Shown: piece after piece, positions 19,015-27,562 of the stretch | Layout: each line of letters begins with the position of its first letter | Position numbering within the stretch: position 1 is the first letter of the stretch | Assembly (NCBI RefSeq): GCF_051132615.1 | Contig: NZ_CP152375.1 | Location: forward strand, 620,001-684,000 | Source: G051132615 sp051132615 | GTDB taxonomy: Bacteria; Pseudomonadota; Gammaproteobacteria; Burkholderiales; Neisseriaceae | DNA: 64,000 nucleotides | Direction: 5' to 3' | The notes under the pieces: model-generated | Databases searched by the model: none | What the model saw: only the letters and a program-made list of their open reading frames with translations | Told to the model about the DNA's origin: nothing | Position numbers and translations under genes: made by a program

Positions 19015-19441
19015 TTGATGAGTTTATTTTTATGCAAATATTTGAAAGAATATGAATTTTACGCTATATGTTTACACCCTAGCAATGGGCACAGAAAAAA
19101 GGCAGGAAAAGAAACAACAGATGATGGATTACATAAAGCAAATAATTATGTTTCTTTGTCTATTCGTATCAATTTACCCCAATCTTTTTAGTAACATTCG
19201 TTTTATTATCTTTTTTCAATAAAAAATATTTCATTACTATAATTTTTGAATTTTTAAAGAAACTCTTAACTCAAAAAGTTTGTATTACAAAATATCTTTT
19301 TACAGAATATAAAATTAAGGATTCTCATGCAACAAAGGTTTGTTTTTGTCGCAATACAAATTATTTCCCTTGACAAACAAAAAAAAATAAATTACCTTAA
19401 CATAAAAATTGGTATTTTTAACTTAAATCAGGAAATAAAAT
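19015..19441. other. Divergent intergenic region with a promoter for the gene at 19442
   Basis: About 430 AT-rich bases separate mnmG from the first toxin-locus gene. TTGACA at 19370-19375 and TACCTT at 19393-19398 (17-base spacer) form a plausible promoter for the plus-strand gene; the -10 is weak. The rest shows no convincing frame, repeat or RNA structure. No DnaA-box cluster or parS was seen, although the neighbouring operon is often origin-linked. Confidence 0.5.
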
Positions 19442-20362
19442 ATGAGATTAGGACAGGATAGCGGCCCAGATTTAACCCAAGAACAACAGCAACATATTGA
19501 GCAACAAAAACAATTAGAAAAACAGCAACACCAAGAACAACAGATGCCACAGATGCTGTCTCAAGTAGATAAAGCTTTGGATAAACACACTGATGTAAAA
19601 CAAGTAGTCGATCAACTCCCTCAGGAAGAACAAAATAATTTAAAACAAACAATTGCACACAAAGCCATTGAAGTTGGTGGTCAACAACCGCAAATTTCTT
19701 ATTTAGGGTTTCATCCTCAAACCAATAATTTGGTTGTACAAACGCGTCAATATGGTATGGCCAATGTTGAATTATCAGACGCTGCAAAAGATTTATGTAG
19801 ACGTCCCCCTGAACTACTGGAAAATCCTATTTCTTTGACCAAAGCCTTTAATTGGAAACCTTCTCTTGACCCCGCTAATTTATTGACCACAAAAGAAGAT
19901 GCTGAAGCCTTTCTGGATAGAACACATCAAATGCGTCAAAGTCTTTCAGAAAATTTATCGGGGTACCATAGACAATATACTGACTTAAAAGAGCAATACG
20001 ATAATACATCAAACTGGTATTTTAGCCAGAGAGAACTAAAAGATGAACTTAAAGAACAAATGGAAAAATTAAACAGAACAATTGAATTTTCTCAAGATGT
20101 ACTATTATCTTACCGTAGGGCTTCTCATTATGTTGCAGGCCAATTAGGACCTTTTGTGAGTGGACCTCCTGATAAAGACGAACAACAAGCAATTGATAGA
20201 GAAACAGCAGAAAGAAAAAGGGCTGCTAATCGCATTGCTTTATGGGCTGTAGGGCCAATAGTAGGTGGACCAGCTATGTTAGCAGATAAATTAGATGCCC
20301 CGCCTGAGGTTGTAGATGCATTGGCACAAGCAAGTTTTAATATCGCAACAGCCAAATATTAA
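19442..20362 (+). CDS. Uncharacterised Gln-rich coiled-coil protein, effector-like
   Basis: The 306-residue protein starts with a Gln/Glu-rich helix (about 10-40). A small domain follows (about 55-115: LPQEEQNNLKQTI, ISYLGFHPQTNNLVVQ, ANVELSDAA) that recurs twice in the toxin at 23030. A predicted coiled coil occupies about 155-225. The C-terminal Gly/Ala/Pro-rich part around WAVGPIVGGPAMLADKL could insert in a membrane. There is no signal peptide. AGGAAAT precedes the ATG. Function unknown; shared domain and location suggest an effector or a chaperone/adaptor of the toxin locus. Some X-D-x-NLxVQ features recall XVIPCD type IV effector domains, which I cannot test here. Confidence 0.65.
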   Translation: MRLGQDSGPDLTQEQQQHIEQQKQLEKQQHQEQQMPQMLSQVDKALDKHTDVKQVVDQLPQEEQNNLKQTIAHKAIEVGGQQPQISYLGFHPQTNNLVVQTRQYGMANVELSDAAKDLCRRPPELLENPISLTKAFNWKPSLDPANLLTTKEDAEAFLDRTHQMRQSLSENLSGYHRQYTDLKEQYDNTSNWYFSQRELKDELKEQMEKLNRTIEFSQDVLLSYRRASHYVAGQLGPFVSGPPDKDEQQAIDRETAERKRAANRIALWAVGPIVGGPAMLADKLDAPPEVVDALAQASFNIATAKY

Positions 20363-20380
20363 AATTTGATTTTTACATAC

Positions 20381-20420
20381 AAAAAAATCACCACTCAATT
20401 ATTTTGGATGGTGATTTTTA
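20381..20420 (+). terminator. Terminator after the effector-like gene
   Basis: AAAATCACCA pairs with TGGTGATTTT around an AT-rich loop and is followed by a T run, about 20 bases past the stop at 20362. Confidence 0.85.
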
Positions 20421-20537
20421 ACATTTCAATTCTTATTCTAATGTATTGCATCAATTAAAGTTGAAATAACAAGCAAAAAAACATACACTCAACCCATACC
20501 ATATTTTTAAACTTATCTTAAAATAAAGAGTCATGAT

Positions 20538-20867
20538 ATGAAAACATTATGTGCTATTGGTGCTTCTGTTGTACTACTGTCTGCCTGCCAAGCAACTGAA
20601 ACAACAAACAATACTGGTGAAAAAATTATCGAAGTTGGCCCCAAACTCATTGATTGCGTAGGTGTTGCGCCAATGAAATGCATGCAAATTAAAGAACAAA
20701 ATAGTAATGAATGGACGTTACTTTACAATCAGATAAATGGGTTTAATTATCAACCAGGTTATCAATATACCCTTAAAGTAAAAGTAGACAAATGGGAAAA
20801 TGCCCCTGCGGATGCTTCTTCTGAAATTTGGTCTTTAGTTAAAGTATTAAAACAAGAAGCCAAATGA
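20538..20867 (+). CDS. DUF4377-type lipoprotein
   Basis: The 109-residue protein has a lipoprotein signal peptide with lipobox LSAC (Cys about 17). The mature domain contains DCVGVAPMKCMQIKE, INGFNYQPGYQYTLKV and APADASSEIW, which I recognise as the DUF4377 pattern. That domain occurs alone or beside META/HslJ-type domains in envelope-stress proteins. It probably sits in the outer membrane facing the periplasm. Function unknown. Confidence 0.8.
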   Translation: MKTLCAIGASVVLLSACQATETTNNTGEKIIEVGPKLIDCVGVAPMKCMQIKEQNSNEWTLLYNQINGFNYQPGYQYTLKVKVDKWENAPADASSEIWSLVKVLKQEAK

Positions 20868-20924
20868 TCAATATGGGTTATTTTAATATCAAAATAACCC
20901 AATCAATTAAGGTTATCCATTAAA

Positions 20925-21416
20925 ATGGTTGAACCCAGTTTGGTACAACTACCTTCGTTTACAGTATATGGGGTCAGCCATTTTGGTGATTACCATGATA
21001 TCCAGCAAAATTTTTATGTTTTGCAAAATTATCTCACATCACACAAGCTGTTAGACAAAGTAGATTCTTTTTTTGGTTTATATCAACAAGGCGCCTGTAC
21101 AACAGACATAAATCATTGCCAATTTGATGCATGTGTCACATTCAAACACCGCCTAAAAACAGATATTGCCTTGCAGCATATTTCAATGGCTAATGGGATT
21201 TACCTACACTACCAACATATAGCCCCTCATCAAGATATCACTCAAAGCTACCAGATGCTTTATCTGGATTGGTTACCCAAACAAGACTATCAAATCAATA
21301 CTCAGCTACCCGCTTTTGAGCAATATCAATCAAATCCAGCAACAACCATGTCCACAAAACTGATCACCGATATTTATATCCCTATTTTAACTTTTCACAA
21401 AAACAACGATAAATAA
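20925..21416 (+). CDS. GyrI-like small-molecule-binding domain protein
   Basis: The 163-residue protein resembles the stand-alone GyrI-like/AraC effector-binding fold. It opens with LPSFTVYGVSHFGDY, has a central CxxD/FDACVTF strand and ends IYIPI after QYQSNPATT. No DNA-binding domain is attached. Such proteins bind hydrophobic or cationic compounds or inhibit gyrase; no specific role can be assigned. It is a single gene between a lipoprotein and a DMT exporter. Confidence 0.6.
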   Translation: MVEPSLVQLPSFTVYGVSHFGDYHDIQQNFYVLQNYLTSHKLLDKVDSFFGLYQQGACTTDINHCQFDACVTFKHRLKTDIALQHISMANGIYLHYQHIAPHQDITQSYQMLYLDWLPKQDYQINTQLPAFEQYQSNPATTMSTKLITDIYIPILTFHKNNDK

Positions 21417-21458
21417 TATTTAATCAACAAAGCACAATTTTAGGGTAGTAAGTCTATA

Positions 21459-22403
21459 ATGTTCGGTTTTGTTGTATTTATTTTGTGTGAACTTATGTAT
21501 TTTATTTATCCTTTATTGGCAGTTTTAATTTGGTCAATAAATTCAGTTGTAAATAAACTTTCAGCAGGTGTAATTGAGCCTTCTGTGATTTCTTTTTATC
21601 GATGGGCTTTGGCTTTTTTGGTTTTGACCCCTTTTGTGTTACCCAAAGTCATTAAAAATCGCCAATCATTTTATCCACACTGGTGGAAACTGGCTATTTT
21701 AGGCGCATTAGGCCCTGCTATTTTTCAATGCTTGGCTTATTATGCGGCTCAATCTATTACGGTATTGTTTATGGGTATTGCCAACGCGGTTATTCCCCTT
21801 TTTACCATTTTCTTAAGCATTTTAGTATTACGCGTCATTCCAACTTTAGGCCTTATTATTGGCGGCACTTTATCATTTTTGGGTTTAATTTGGCTGGTAA
21901 GCGCTGGGCATCCAGCAACACTATTAGAGCAAGGCATCAATCAAGGGGAGTTATTGATTTTAACTGCTGCATTTGCTTATGCTTTATATGGTGTATTAAT
22001 CAAAAAATGGAACATGCCTATTTCTAACTGGCAATCTTTGTATATTCAAGCTTTATTTGGCATTATGTATTTACTTCCTGGTTTTCTTATGTCTGCAAAT
22101 TGGACACTGAATGCGCAAAATATACCATTAGTCTTATTTGCAGGTATTCCAGCCTCTATTGTTGCACCCTTTGTTTGGATACTGGGTATTCATCATTTAG
22201 GGGCGGACAAAGCCTCGGTATTCCTTAATTTAGCGCCTGTGCTGACGGCTATTATTGCAGTGGTCTTTTTAAAAGAACATTTAACCTTACACTTTGTGAT
22301 TGGTGGCAGTGTAGTGTTATTTGGGGTATTGCTGGCGCAATTTGTGAAAAAACCATTATTTACCACACAAAAAAGCAAACCAGCACAGATCACATCAAAA
22401 TGA
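21459..22403 (+). CDS. EamA/DMT-family transporter
   Basis: The protein has 314 residues, or about 302 if ATG 21495 (MYFIYPLLAVLIWSINS) is used; the shorter form matches the usual family start. It shows about ten helices in two EamA repeats; the second includes AFAYALYGVLIKKW. Likely an inner-membrane metabolite exporter of unknown substrate. Its 3' end overlaps the convergent ACT-domain gene by 9 bases. Confidence 0.88.
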   Translation: MFGFVVFILCELMYFIYPLLAVLIWSINSVVNKLSAGVIEPSVISFYRWALAFLVLTPFVLPKVIKNRQSFYPHWWKLAILGALGPAIFQCLAYYAAQSITVLFMGIANAVIPLFTIFLSILVLRVIPTLGLIIGGTLSFLGLIWLVSAGHPATLLEQGINQGELLILTAAFAYALYGVLIKKWNMPISNWQSLYIQALFGIMYLLPGFLMSANWTLNAQNIPLVLFAGIPASIVAPFVWILGIHHLGADKASVFLNLAPVLTAIIAVVFLKEHLTLHFVIGGSVVLFGVLLAQFVKKPLFTTQKSKPAQITSK

Positions 22404-22823
22404 CTCAAATTGTTTTGCCTGACACGCTACTTGTAAGGCTTTTAACACATTTAAAGCTGTTTGAGCCTGAGTCCAGGGTACAAAAATATGATCATGATAA
22501 AAAGCAGCCACCACATTGGCACTGATGCCATGTTTGGCTAATTCAGTTGCAAATGCAGCAGTTAAACCAACAGCCTCTAAACTTGAATGTACAGTTAACG
22601 TGATTTGTTTAAAAGTGCCCGAAAAATCCAATTTTGCTTCAATGGCCTGCTCTTTTAATAAAATAAGAGTAGTCCCCTCTTTTTCTTGAAACAAGGCTTT
22701 TGGTTGCCATGATAAACCAGACAAAAAAGACAAGTCAGTTACGGTACAAAAAACAAACTCTTCTTCATGCAGTTCTGGTTCCATTGAAGCCAATAGTATT
22801 TCGATTTCTTTAATTGCACTCAT
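22395..22823 (-). CDS. ACT-domain protein (ACT_3/ACT_7 type)
   Basis: The protein has about 142 residues from ATG 22823, where GAGGAAGA lies 5-6 bases upstream; the longer frame from 22850 lacks such a site. FVFCTVTDLSFL (about 20-31) and EGTTLILLKEQA are typical, followed by an ACT fold with LTVHSSLEAVGLTAAFATELAKHGIS (split, about 82-107) and HDHIFVPW. The family is thought to sense amino acids. Its 3' end overlaps the convergent EamA gene. Confidence 0.82.
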   Translation of the reverse strand: MSAIKEIEILLASMEPELHEEEFVFCTVTDLSFLSGLSWQPKALFQEKEGTTLILLKEQAIEAKLDFSGTFKQITLTVHSSLEAVGLTAAFATELAKHGISANVVAAFYHDHIFVPWTQAQTALNVLKALQVACQAKQFESF

Positions 22824-22967
22824 TTCTTCCTCGCATATTATTGCAACCATTTAATAATCACTAATTTTTCATTAATCGACTCATGAGAAACAAAGTAAGG
22901 AAACTTTGCTAAAAATCAGTGTAATACTCACTTAAAATGGTTACAACAATCGAACTAGAAATAATCA

Positions 22968-22997
22968 TTTTAGTAGTATTACAATTTGTATTATAAT
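22968..22997 (+). promoter_or_regulatory. Promoter for the large toxin gene
   Basis: A consensus -10 TATAAT lies at 22992-22997, with a weak -35 TTTTAG at 22968-22973 and an 18-base spacer. The toxin start is about 30 bases downstream. Confidence 0.6.
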
Positions 22998-23029
22998 GCA
23001 AAAACCATATGTATTTGGGTTTCTTTATT

Positions 23030-25327
23030 ATGGATGAAGAGTTTCAGTTAAGCCTTAATCAATCCTTTGCTGACCAACAACGATTACAGCGAGAACAAGA
23101 AGAACAATTACAACGCCAAAAAGAAGCGTTAGAGTTGGCTCAACAGAAGGCTCCTGAACTCAATGAAGCTGTACAAAATGCTTTTGACCAAAGTAACTTT
23201 ACCCATAATCTCGATAAATTAAACTCAGAACAAAAAGAAGCTGTCTTTGAAGGCTTAGCTCTAGATGTTGTCCTTAAAAGTGGGCATAATGATCACGTTG
23301 ATATCAAATTGATGTATTTCAGTCCTCAAACAAGTTGTTTAATGGCTAATATTGGCAATAATAAATATGCTTTTGTCCATATAGAAGAAGCCCTGGTAAA
23401 ACATGGTTTAAGTGTCGATAAAGAATTACTACAAGCTAAAGCACCAGAAAACGAGCTTGAGAAACTGGACAAACCATTAGAGCCTATTAGTGAACATTTT
23501 AATCGTCCCTACCCACCTAAAGGAAGACTAAAAGAGATTGTTCAACAGATGAATGATCTTCAAGTGGACAAACAATTATCAGGATTTACCCCAAAAGAAC
23601 AAGATATCTTAAGGGAAGCAGTAGGATTTGTTACTCATGATTATGCTGGTGATCCTCCTAAGATCAATCAGTTACAAGTTAACCAAGAAGAAATCCAGCT
23701 TAATTTAAATAAACAGAATGAACAGTTTAATTTATCCACCCCAAAAATTCTTGCAGGCGAACCATTAGAAGACAGCATAAAAAAACCTAGTGAGCCACAG
23801 TTAGAAGCAGAAGAGACTAAACACACAATCATTGCACAAAAAGTGGATACTGGCTGGAGCTTGGCGCAAAAATTAGACTCAGAGCATACATATGAAGCTT
23901 TAGGGGCTTTGTATCGATCAGGACAGATAAAAGACATCAAGCTCAAAGATGGCAATCAACACATTATTCCTAATATTCAACCGAATAAAGAATATACCTA
24001 TGACCGTAGCCAATATACAGAAGAGCAGCAAGCCAAAAATGAACAAGCAGGACGTCAAATTGTTACAGGTCAAAGCATTTACAATGAACAGATTGATCGG
24101 GAGAGAAGTCTTCAATTGCAGAGACAAACAGAATTGGCTCAACTCTTCCAAAACATCAATAACAATATTTCCAATAACCCTAATATAGAAAAAGGGTTAA
24201 ACAAAAATGAAGTAGAAAACCTCGTTAAAGAACAACTCTCTTCTGCTCAAAAAACAAGTTTAATGAATAAAACGGTTTCGTATTCTCTTATGGCTAAAAT
24301 CAGTCAGAGCGAGACATTACAAGCCACAATCAATCGATCAACTAAACCCATCAATACAATAGATGCGCTACACTGGGCAAATAATACTGCTCAAAATGTG
24401 CCTTTATCTAATGTTCGCCCGCTAACAGCACAACCGAGCGTGATGCCGTTTACAAAAATGACTAATCATGAAGGTAAGCCTTTAACCGAAGCTGAGCAAG
24501 CAGCCTATAATAAAGGGGCTAATCAGTCTATGCTTAATGGTTTAAAAGAGATGGTGGACGATGCGAATTTATTGTCTAAAGATGTCCTCAATACAGTAGG
24601 TTATTCGCTGTTTGGTGGTTTGTATGATCAAAGTGCCACTAAGGCAGCCAATGAGAGCATTCTTCGGAATAATGAACGTATCAATAGCCTCTTCAATTCA
24701 GTGGGAGCCTTAGCTGGTTATACCACAGGCCAAAGCATGTATTATTCAGCACACCCTGATGAACTGGTCAAAGGTGTTAATAGGATGCTGGCAGATCGTC
24801 AGGAACAGGTACAGCAACTTAAAATTACTGGGCAGTATTATGAACTAGGGAGAATAGATGGCAAGGTGAGTATAGAGGTTATTTCTACTTTTGCTCCTTT
24901 AGGAATGACTAAAAAGGTTAAAGCATGGGAAAAAATGGGAATTACAGAGGAATTATTTTTATCGAAACCTAAAAACTCTCCGATGCCTGAACGTTGGTTA
25001 GATAAAGGTGGCAATATTTCTATAACATCTAAAAAACAATGGATTTACCGTGATTGGGAAGGAAATACCATAGAATATATGAATGGCTTTCCCAATTTTA
25101 AAAAGGGGGGTTTTGTAAAGCAAGAAGTAAATATTGGTCAATTTGAAAATTATCCAAATGATTTTTCTAAAGCCGACAAATTAGCTCCAAACGGTCCAAA
25201 GAAAATGGAAAATACTTGGCATCATCATGAAGATGGGCAAACTTTACAAGAGATTAATAGAAAAATTCATAATAGATTCACCCATAAAGGCGGGATGTCT
25301 TTTGTGAAAGGTAAAAATAAGGAATAA
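23030..25327 (+). CDS. Polymorphic toxin with C-terminal WHH (HNH/EndoVII) nuclease
   Basis: About 765 residues from ATG 23030 (MDEEFQLS); a start at 23009 adds seven. A Gln/Glu-rich helix (about 10-45) precedes two copies of a small domain also found in the 19442 product (about 60-125, 183-248). Then come a coiled-coil region, a helical Ala/Gly stretch (about 480-585), a junction MLADRQEQVQQLK (about 585) and the toxin tip, ending in TWHHHEDGQTLQEI with late His residues. That is the WHH nuclease pattern, which cuts DNA in related toxins. No signal peptide, haemagglutinin or RHS repeats are seen, so the export route is unknown. A SUKH gene overlaps its stop. Confidence 0.85.
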   Translation: MDEEFQLSLNQSFADQQRLQREQEEQLQRQKEALELAQQKAPELNEAVQNAFDQSNFTHNLDKLNSEQKEAVFEGLALDVVLKSGHNDHVDIKLMYFSPQTSCLMANIGNNKYAFVHIEEALVKHGLSVDKELLQAKAPENELEKLDKPLEPISEHFNRPYPPKGRLKEIVQQMNDLQVDKQLSGFTPKEQDILREAVGFVTHDYAGDPPKINQLQVNQEEIQLNLNKQNEQFNLSTPKILAGEPLEDSIKKPSEPQLEAEETKHTIIAQKVDTGWSLAQKLDSEHTYEALGALYRSGQIKDIKLKDGNQHIIPNIQPNKEYTYDRSQYTEEQQAKNEQAGRQIVTGQSIYNEQIDRERSLQLQRQTELAQLFQNINNNISNNPNIEKGLNKNEVENLVKEQLSSAQKTSLMNKTVSYSLMAKISQSETLQATINRSTKPINTIDALHWANNTAQNVPLSNVRPLTAQPSVMPFTKMTNHEGKPLTEAEQAAYNKGANQSMLNGLKEMVDDANLLSKDVLNTVGYSLFGGLYDQSATKAANESILRNNERINSLFNSVGALAGYTTGQSMYYSAHPDELVKGVNRMLADRQEQVQQLKITGQYYELGRIDGKVSIEVISTFAPLGMTKKVKAWEKMGITEELFLSKPKNSPMPERWLDKGGNISITSKKQWIYRDWEGNTIEYMNGFPNFKKGGFVKQEVNIGQFENYPNDFSKADKLAPNGPKKMENTWHHHEDGQTLQEINRKIHNRFTHKGGMSFVKGKNKE

Positions 25328-25785
25328 TGATGATCAAAATAGATAGTTTCGGTTCTACAAAAATAGAATATATTAATCAATTGGCTAAAAAATTTAGCAT
25401 TACTTTACCCAATGACTATGCAAAATTCTTATTAGAGCATAATGGAGGAACAATGTCTGGTTATATAGCATCATACTTTGAGACTCTCCAACAAAACATA
25501 TTTCTAGAAGTTCTTTTTGGTATTGGTTTGAATACAGATTTTAATTTAGAGGATTGGAACAATGAGTACAAAGATGAACTCTTAGAACAAACTCTAATTA
25601 TTGGTTCTGCTAATAGTAATGGTTTAATTGTGTTGGTTAATCAAACAGAATTACAAGGAATTTATTACTGGGATCATTGTTTAAGCTTCAGCTCTTCTAC
25701 AGAAAGTGAAAACACATATAAACTAAGTGACTCTTTTCAAGAATTTTTTATGGCAATAAATTGTAGCAGCTCAGACTTGAGCTGA
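25327..25785 (+). CDS. SMI1/KNR4 (SUKH) family immunity protein
   Basis: The product has about 151 residues. IEYINQLAKKFSITLPNDYAKFLLEHNGG (split, about 11-39) is the characteristic SUKH opening. IIGSANSNGLIVL and a tail resembling FQEFFMAI follow the family pattern. Its ATG overlaps the toxin stop (TAATG) with AAGGA upstream, so translation is coupled. SUKH proteins are the usual partners of WHH nuclease toxins and probably block the tip of the protein encoded just upstream. Confidence 0.88.
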   Translation: MMIKIDSFGSTKIEYINQLAKKFSITLPNDYAKFLLEHNGGTMSGYIASYFETLQQNIFLEVLFGIGLNTDFNLEDWNNEYKDELLEQTLIIGSANSNGLIVLVNQTELQGIYYWDHCLSFSSSTESENTYKLSDSFQEFFMAINCSSSDLS

Positions 25786-25878
25786 CAGATATCCATTTAT
25801 TATAAAATTCTTGACATACCAATATTTAGAGCATTCCTCAAAATTTTTTCATGATAAATTTTAGCCGCTAAAAATGGA

Positions 25879-26568
25879 ATGCTCGCTGATCGTCAGGAGC
25901 AGGCACAACAGCTTAAAAAAGCAGGAAATTTTTATCAACTGGGTATAAATGATGGCAAAATTGGCTTTGAGGTATTATCTGCTTTTGCGCCTATTGGGAT
26001 GACTAAGAATGCTAAAAATATATCTAAAGCTGCTGATGCAGTACATGATGCTAATAATACCTTTGACTTAGAAAGAAAGTTAGGTAAAGCAGAAGCGGCT
26101 GTTAAAGCTGATATTATTAGGGATGGCAGCCATTTAACAGAGGGTAAATTAGTTCCTAATGCTCGTTATAAATCTGGTGAGTTTGAGTATTTATATAAAA
26201 CGGATGAATTAGGGCGAATCAGAGAGTTTAAAACAGATGCTTTACAGTTTACGGAGAGAACAGATCGTATACCACATAACCCGAATACATTAGGAAAATT
26301 AAAGGGGGACCATGCAGGGCATTTAGCTGGTGATCGTTTTGGAGGTTCTCCGGAATTAGATAATCTTGTTTCTCAATTAGATAAAGTAAATTTAAGTGAA
26401 TATAAAACAATAGAAAATGAATGGGCAGAAGCATTAAAAACAGGAAAAGAAGTTTCAGTTAGTGTTAAAGTAAACTATGATGGTGACAATTTAAGACCTA
26501 GTAGTTTTGATATAGAATATATCATTGATGGTGATTTCAAAGGTAGACAAATCTTAAATGATAGGTAA
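25879..26568 (+). CDS. Orphan toxin cassette: DNA/RNA non-specific endonuclease tip
   Basis: The 229-residue frame begins MLADRQEQAQQLKKAG and continues with DGKIGFEVLSAFAPIGMTK. This repeats the junction of the full-length toxin (24783 onward), so it is a detached C-terminus without an N-terminal trafficking part. The tip (about 95-229) has GDHAGHLAGDRFGG (about 135-148), NLVSQ, and a late YDGDNLRPSSFDIEY, the Endonuclea_NS_2 pattern of Bacillus YeeF-type toxins. No good ribosome site or promoter is evident, so it may be silent until recombined. An immunity gene follows immediately. Confidence 0.82.
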   Translation: MLADRQEQAQQLKKAGNFYQLGINDGKIGFEVLSAFAPIGMTKNAKNISKAADAVHDANNTFDLERKLGKAEAAVKADIIRDGSHLTEGKLVPNARYKSGEFEYLYKTDELGRIREFKTDALQFTERTDRIPHNPNTLGKLKGDHAGHLAGDRFGGSPELDNLVSQLDKVNLSEYKTIENEWAEALKTGKEVSVSVKVNYDGDNLRPSSFDIEYIIDGDFKGRQILNDR

Positions 26569-26572
26569 TGAA

Positions 26573-27025
26573 ATGGAAAAAGTATTTGAAGATTATTTCT
26601 CGGAACTGCAAGCTGATATGGTTGCTCTGGCTTTAGAATATGTAAATAAACAAGCTGAAAAAATATATATATACTGTGCATGTGAGAATAATGGGCTTGC
26701 ATTTGATGTTTTTTACAAATTAAAAGATGGTTTTTTTAGAAAGCATAAACTAAATGGTAATTTAGGTAATAGTTCTTATGATGTGTCTATTGATAGGCAA
26801 AGAGCACTAATTAAGTATGGTATTGAAGATTTAAAATCCATCTATGATTTATGTATCAAAGATAAAAGAAAAATGCCAACAGAAATGAAATTAATTTATG
26901 ACGTAAATAATAATAGCTTAGAAGCTAATTATAGCTACGAAATAATTTATTCAAACAATAAAAATTTATTACCTGATCATATTTTTAATCAATGGTTTGA
27001 AGAAGTGAGCCAACAAGAAGCATAG
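26573..27025 (+). CDS. YezG-family (DUF600-like) immunity protein
   Basis: The protein has about 150 residues from ATG 26573, 4 bases after the orphan nuclease stop, with AGGT upstream. IYIYCACENNGLAFDVFYKL and late MPTEMKLIYDVNNN, ANYSYEIIYS and FNQWFEEV match the YezG antitoxin pattern. YezG-type proteins neutralise YeeF-type nuclease tips, which fits the gene just upstream. It probably protects the cell from siblings still deploying that tip. Confidence 0.78.
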   Translation: MEKVFEDYFSELQADMVALALEYVNKQAEKIYIYCACENNGLAFDVFYKLKDGFFRKHKLNGNLGNSSYDVSIDRQRALIKYGIEDLKSIYDLCIKDKRKMPTEMKLIYDVNNNSLEANYSYEIIYSNNKNLLPDHIFNQWFEEVSQQEA

Positions 27026-27043
27026 CTATAATATTTTATGTGG

Positions 27044-27306
27044 TAATGAGCGTATTGATCAGGCTCGAGCACAGGCATTAAAAGAGCAAAAAGAACAAAA
27101 CCTTAAATTGCAACAACACACTCAATTGGCTCAACTTTTCCACAACATCAATAATGCGACTAATGACCCCAAGATAGCAAATGGATTAAGTAGATATGAA
27201 GTAGAAAACATCATTAAAGAACAGCTATCTTCTTATAAAAAACAAGTTTAATGAATAAAACTATTTCAGTTGCTCTTCTGGCTAAGTTCAGCCGAAGCAA
27301 AATATT
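27044..27306 (+). pseudogene. Decayed copy of the toxin middle region
   Basis: This stretch matches residues about 357-440 of the 23030 toxin. ERIDQARAQALKEQ, TQLAQLFHNINN and EVENIIKEQLSS correspond to QIDRERSLQLQRQ, TELAQLFQNINN and EVENLVKEQLSS. A one-base loss in an A run after EQLSS shifts the frame and gives a stop; the nucleotide similarity (AAACAAGTTTAATGAATAAAAC) continues past it. There is no start codon with a ribosome site. It marks an ancestral second toxin copy or a recombination scar. Confidence 0.85.
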
Positions 27307-27358
27307 ACAGGTTGTAAGTTAATTAATCATTCAATTATGCTCGCTTTTTGCTTACCTA

Positions 27359-27562
27359 TTAATTTTGCCATTGTTGTACTTTATTGCTGTCAAAAGCAAT
27401 ACATTTAGAAGCAATTTGTGACCATTTGTCGATCTGTTTTTCTAATTGACTTATCTCTGGTGAACAAAGCAAAGAAACTTTCCCTAAAAACAGTAATCGC
27501 ACAGCATTTACTTTAATGCCTGCTGGTGCATAGGTAATATTTGTTTGATTAAATATAGAGGT
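27359..27562 (-). pseudogene. In-frame tail beyond the stop of the 27563 membrane-protein gene
   Basis: Directly after the TAA at 27563-27565 the same minus-strand frame stays open for 67 codons to TAA 27359-27361. It reads as a coherent polypeptide (ITYAPAGIKVNAVRLLF, CSPEISQLEKQIDKWSQ, VQQWQN) but has no ATG start. I infer that a nonsense change cut off the C-terminal part of the membrane protein, or that the segment is the tail of an older gene. Confidence 0.5.

Noticed and set aside
14851..19441. Possible chromosome origin near mnmG-rsmG-parAB
   Set aside because: Although these genes are often origin-linked, I saw no cluster of DnaA boxes, no AT-rich 13-mers beside them and no parS-like 16-mer. 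Only isolated TTATCCACA-like words occur, for example inside the EamA gene near 21670.
10731..22403. The two EamA transporters as a duplication
   Set aside because: They differ throughout and sit in different contexts; shared family features are enough to explain the likeness.
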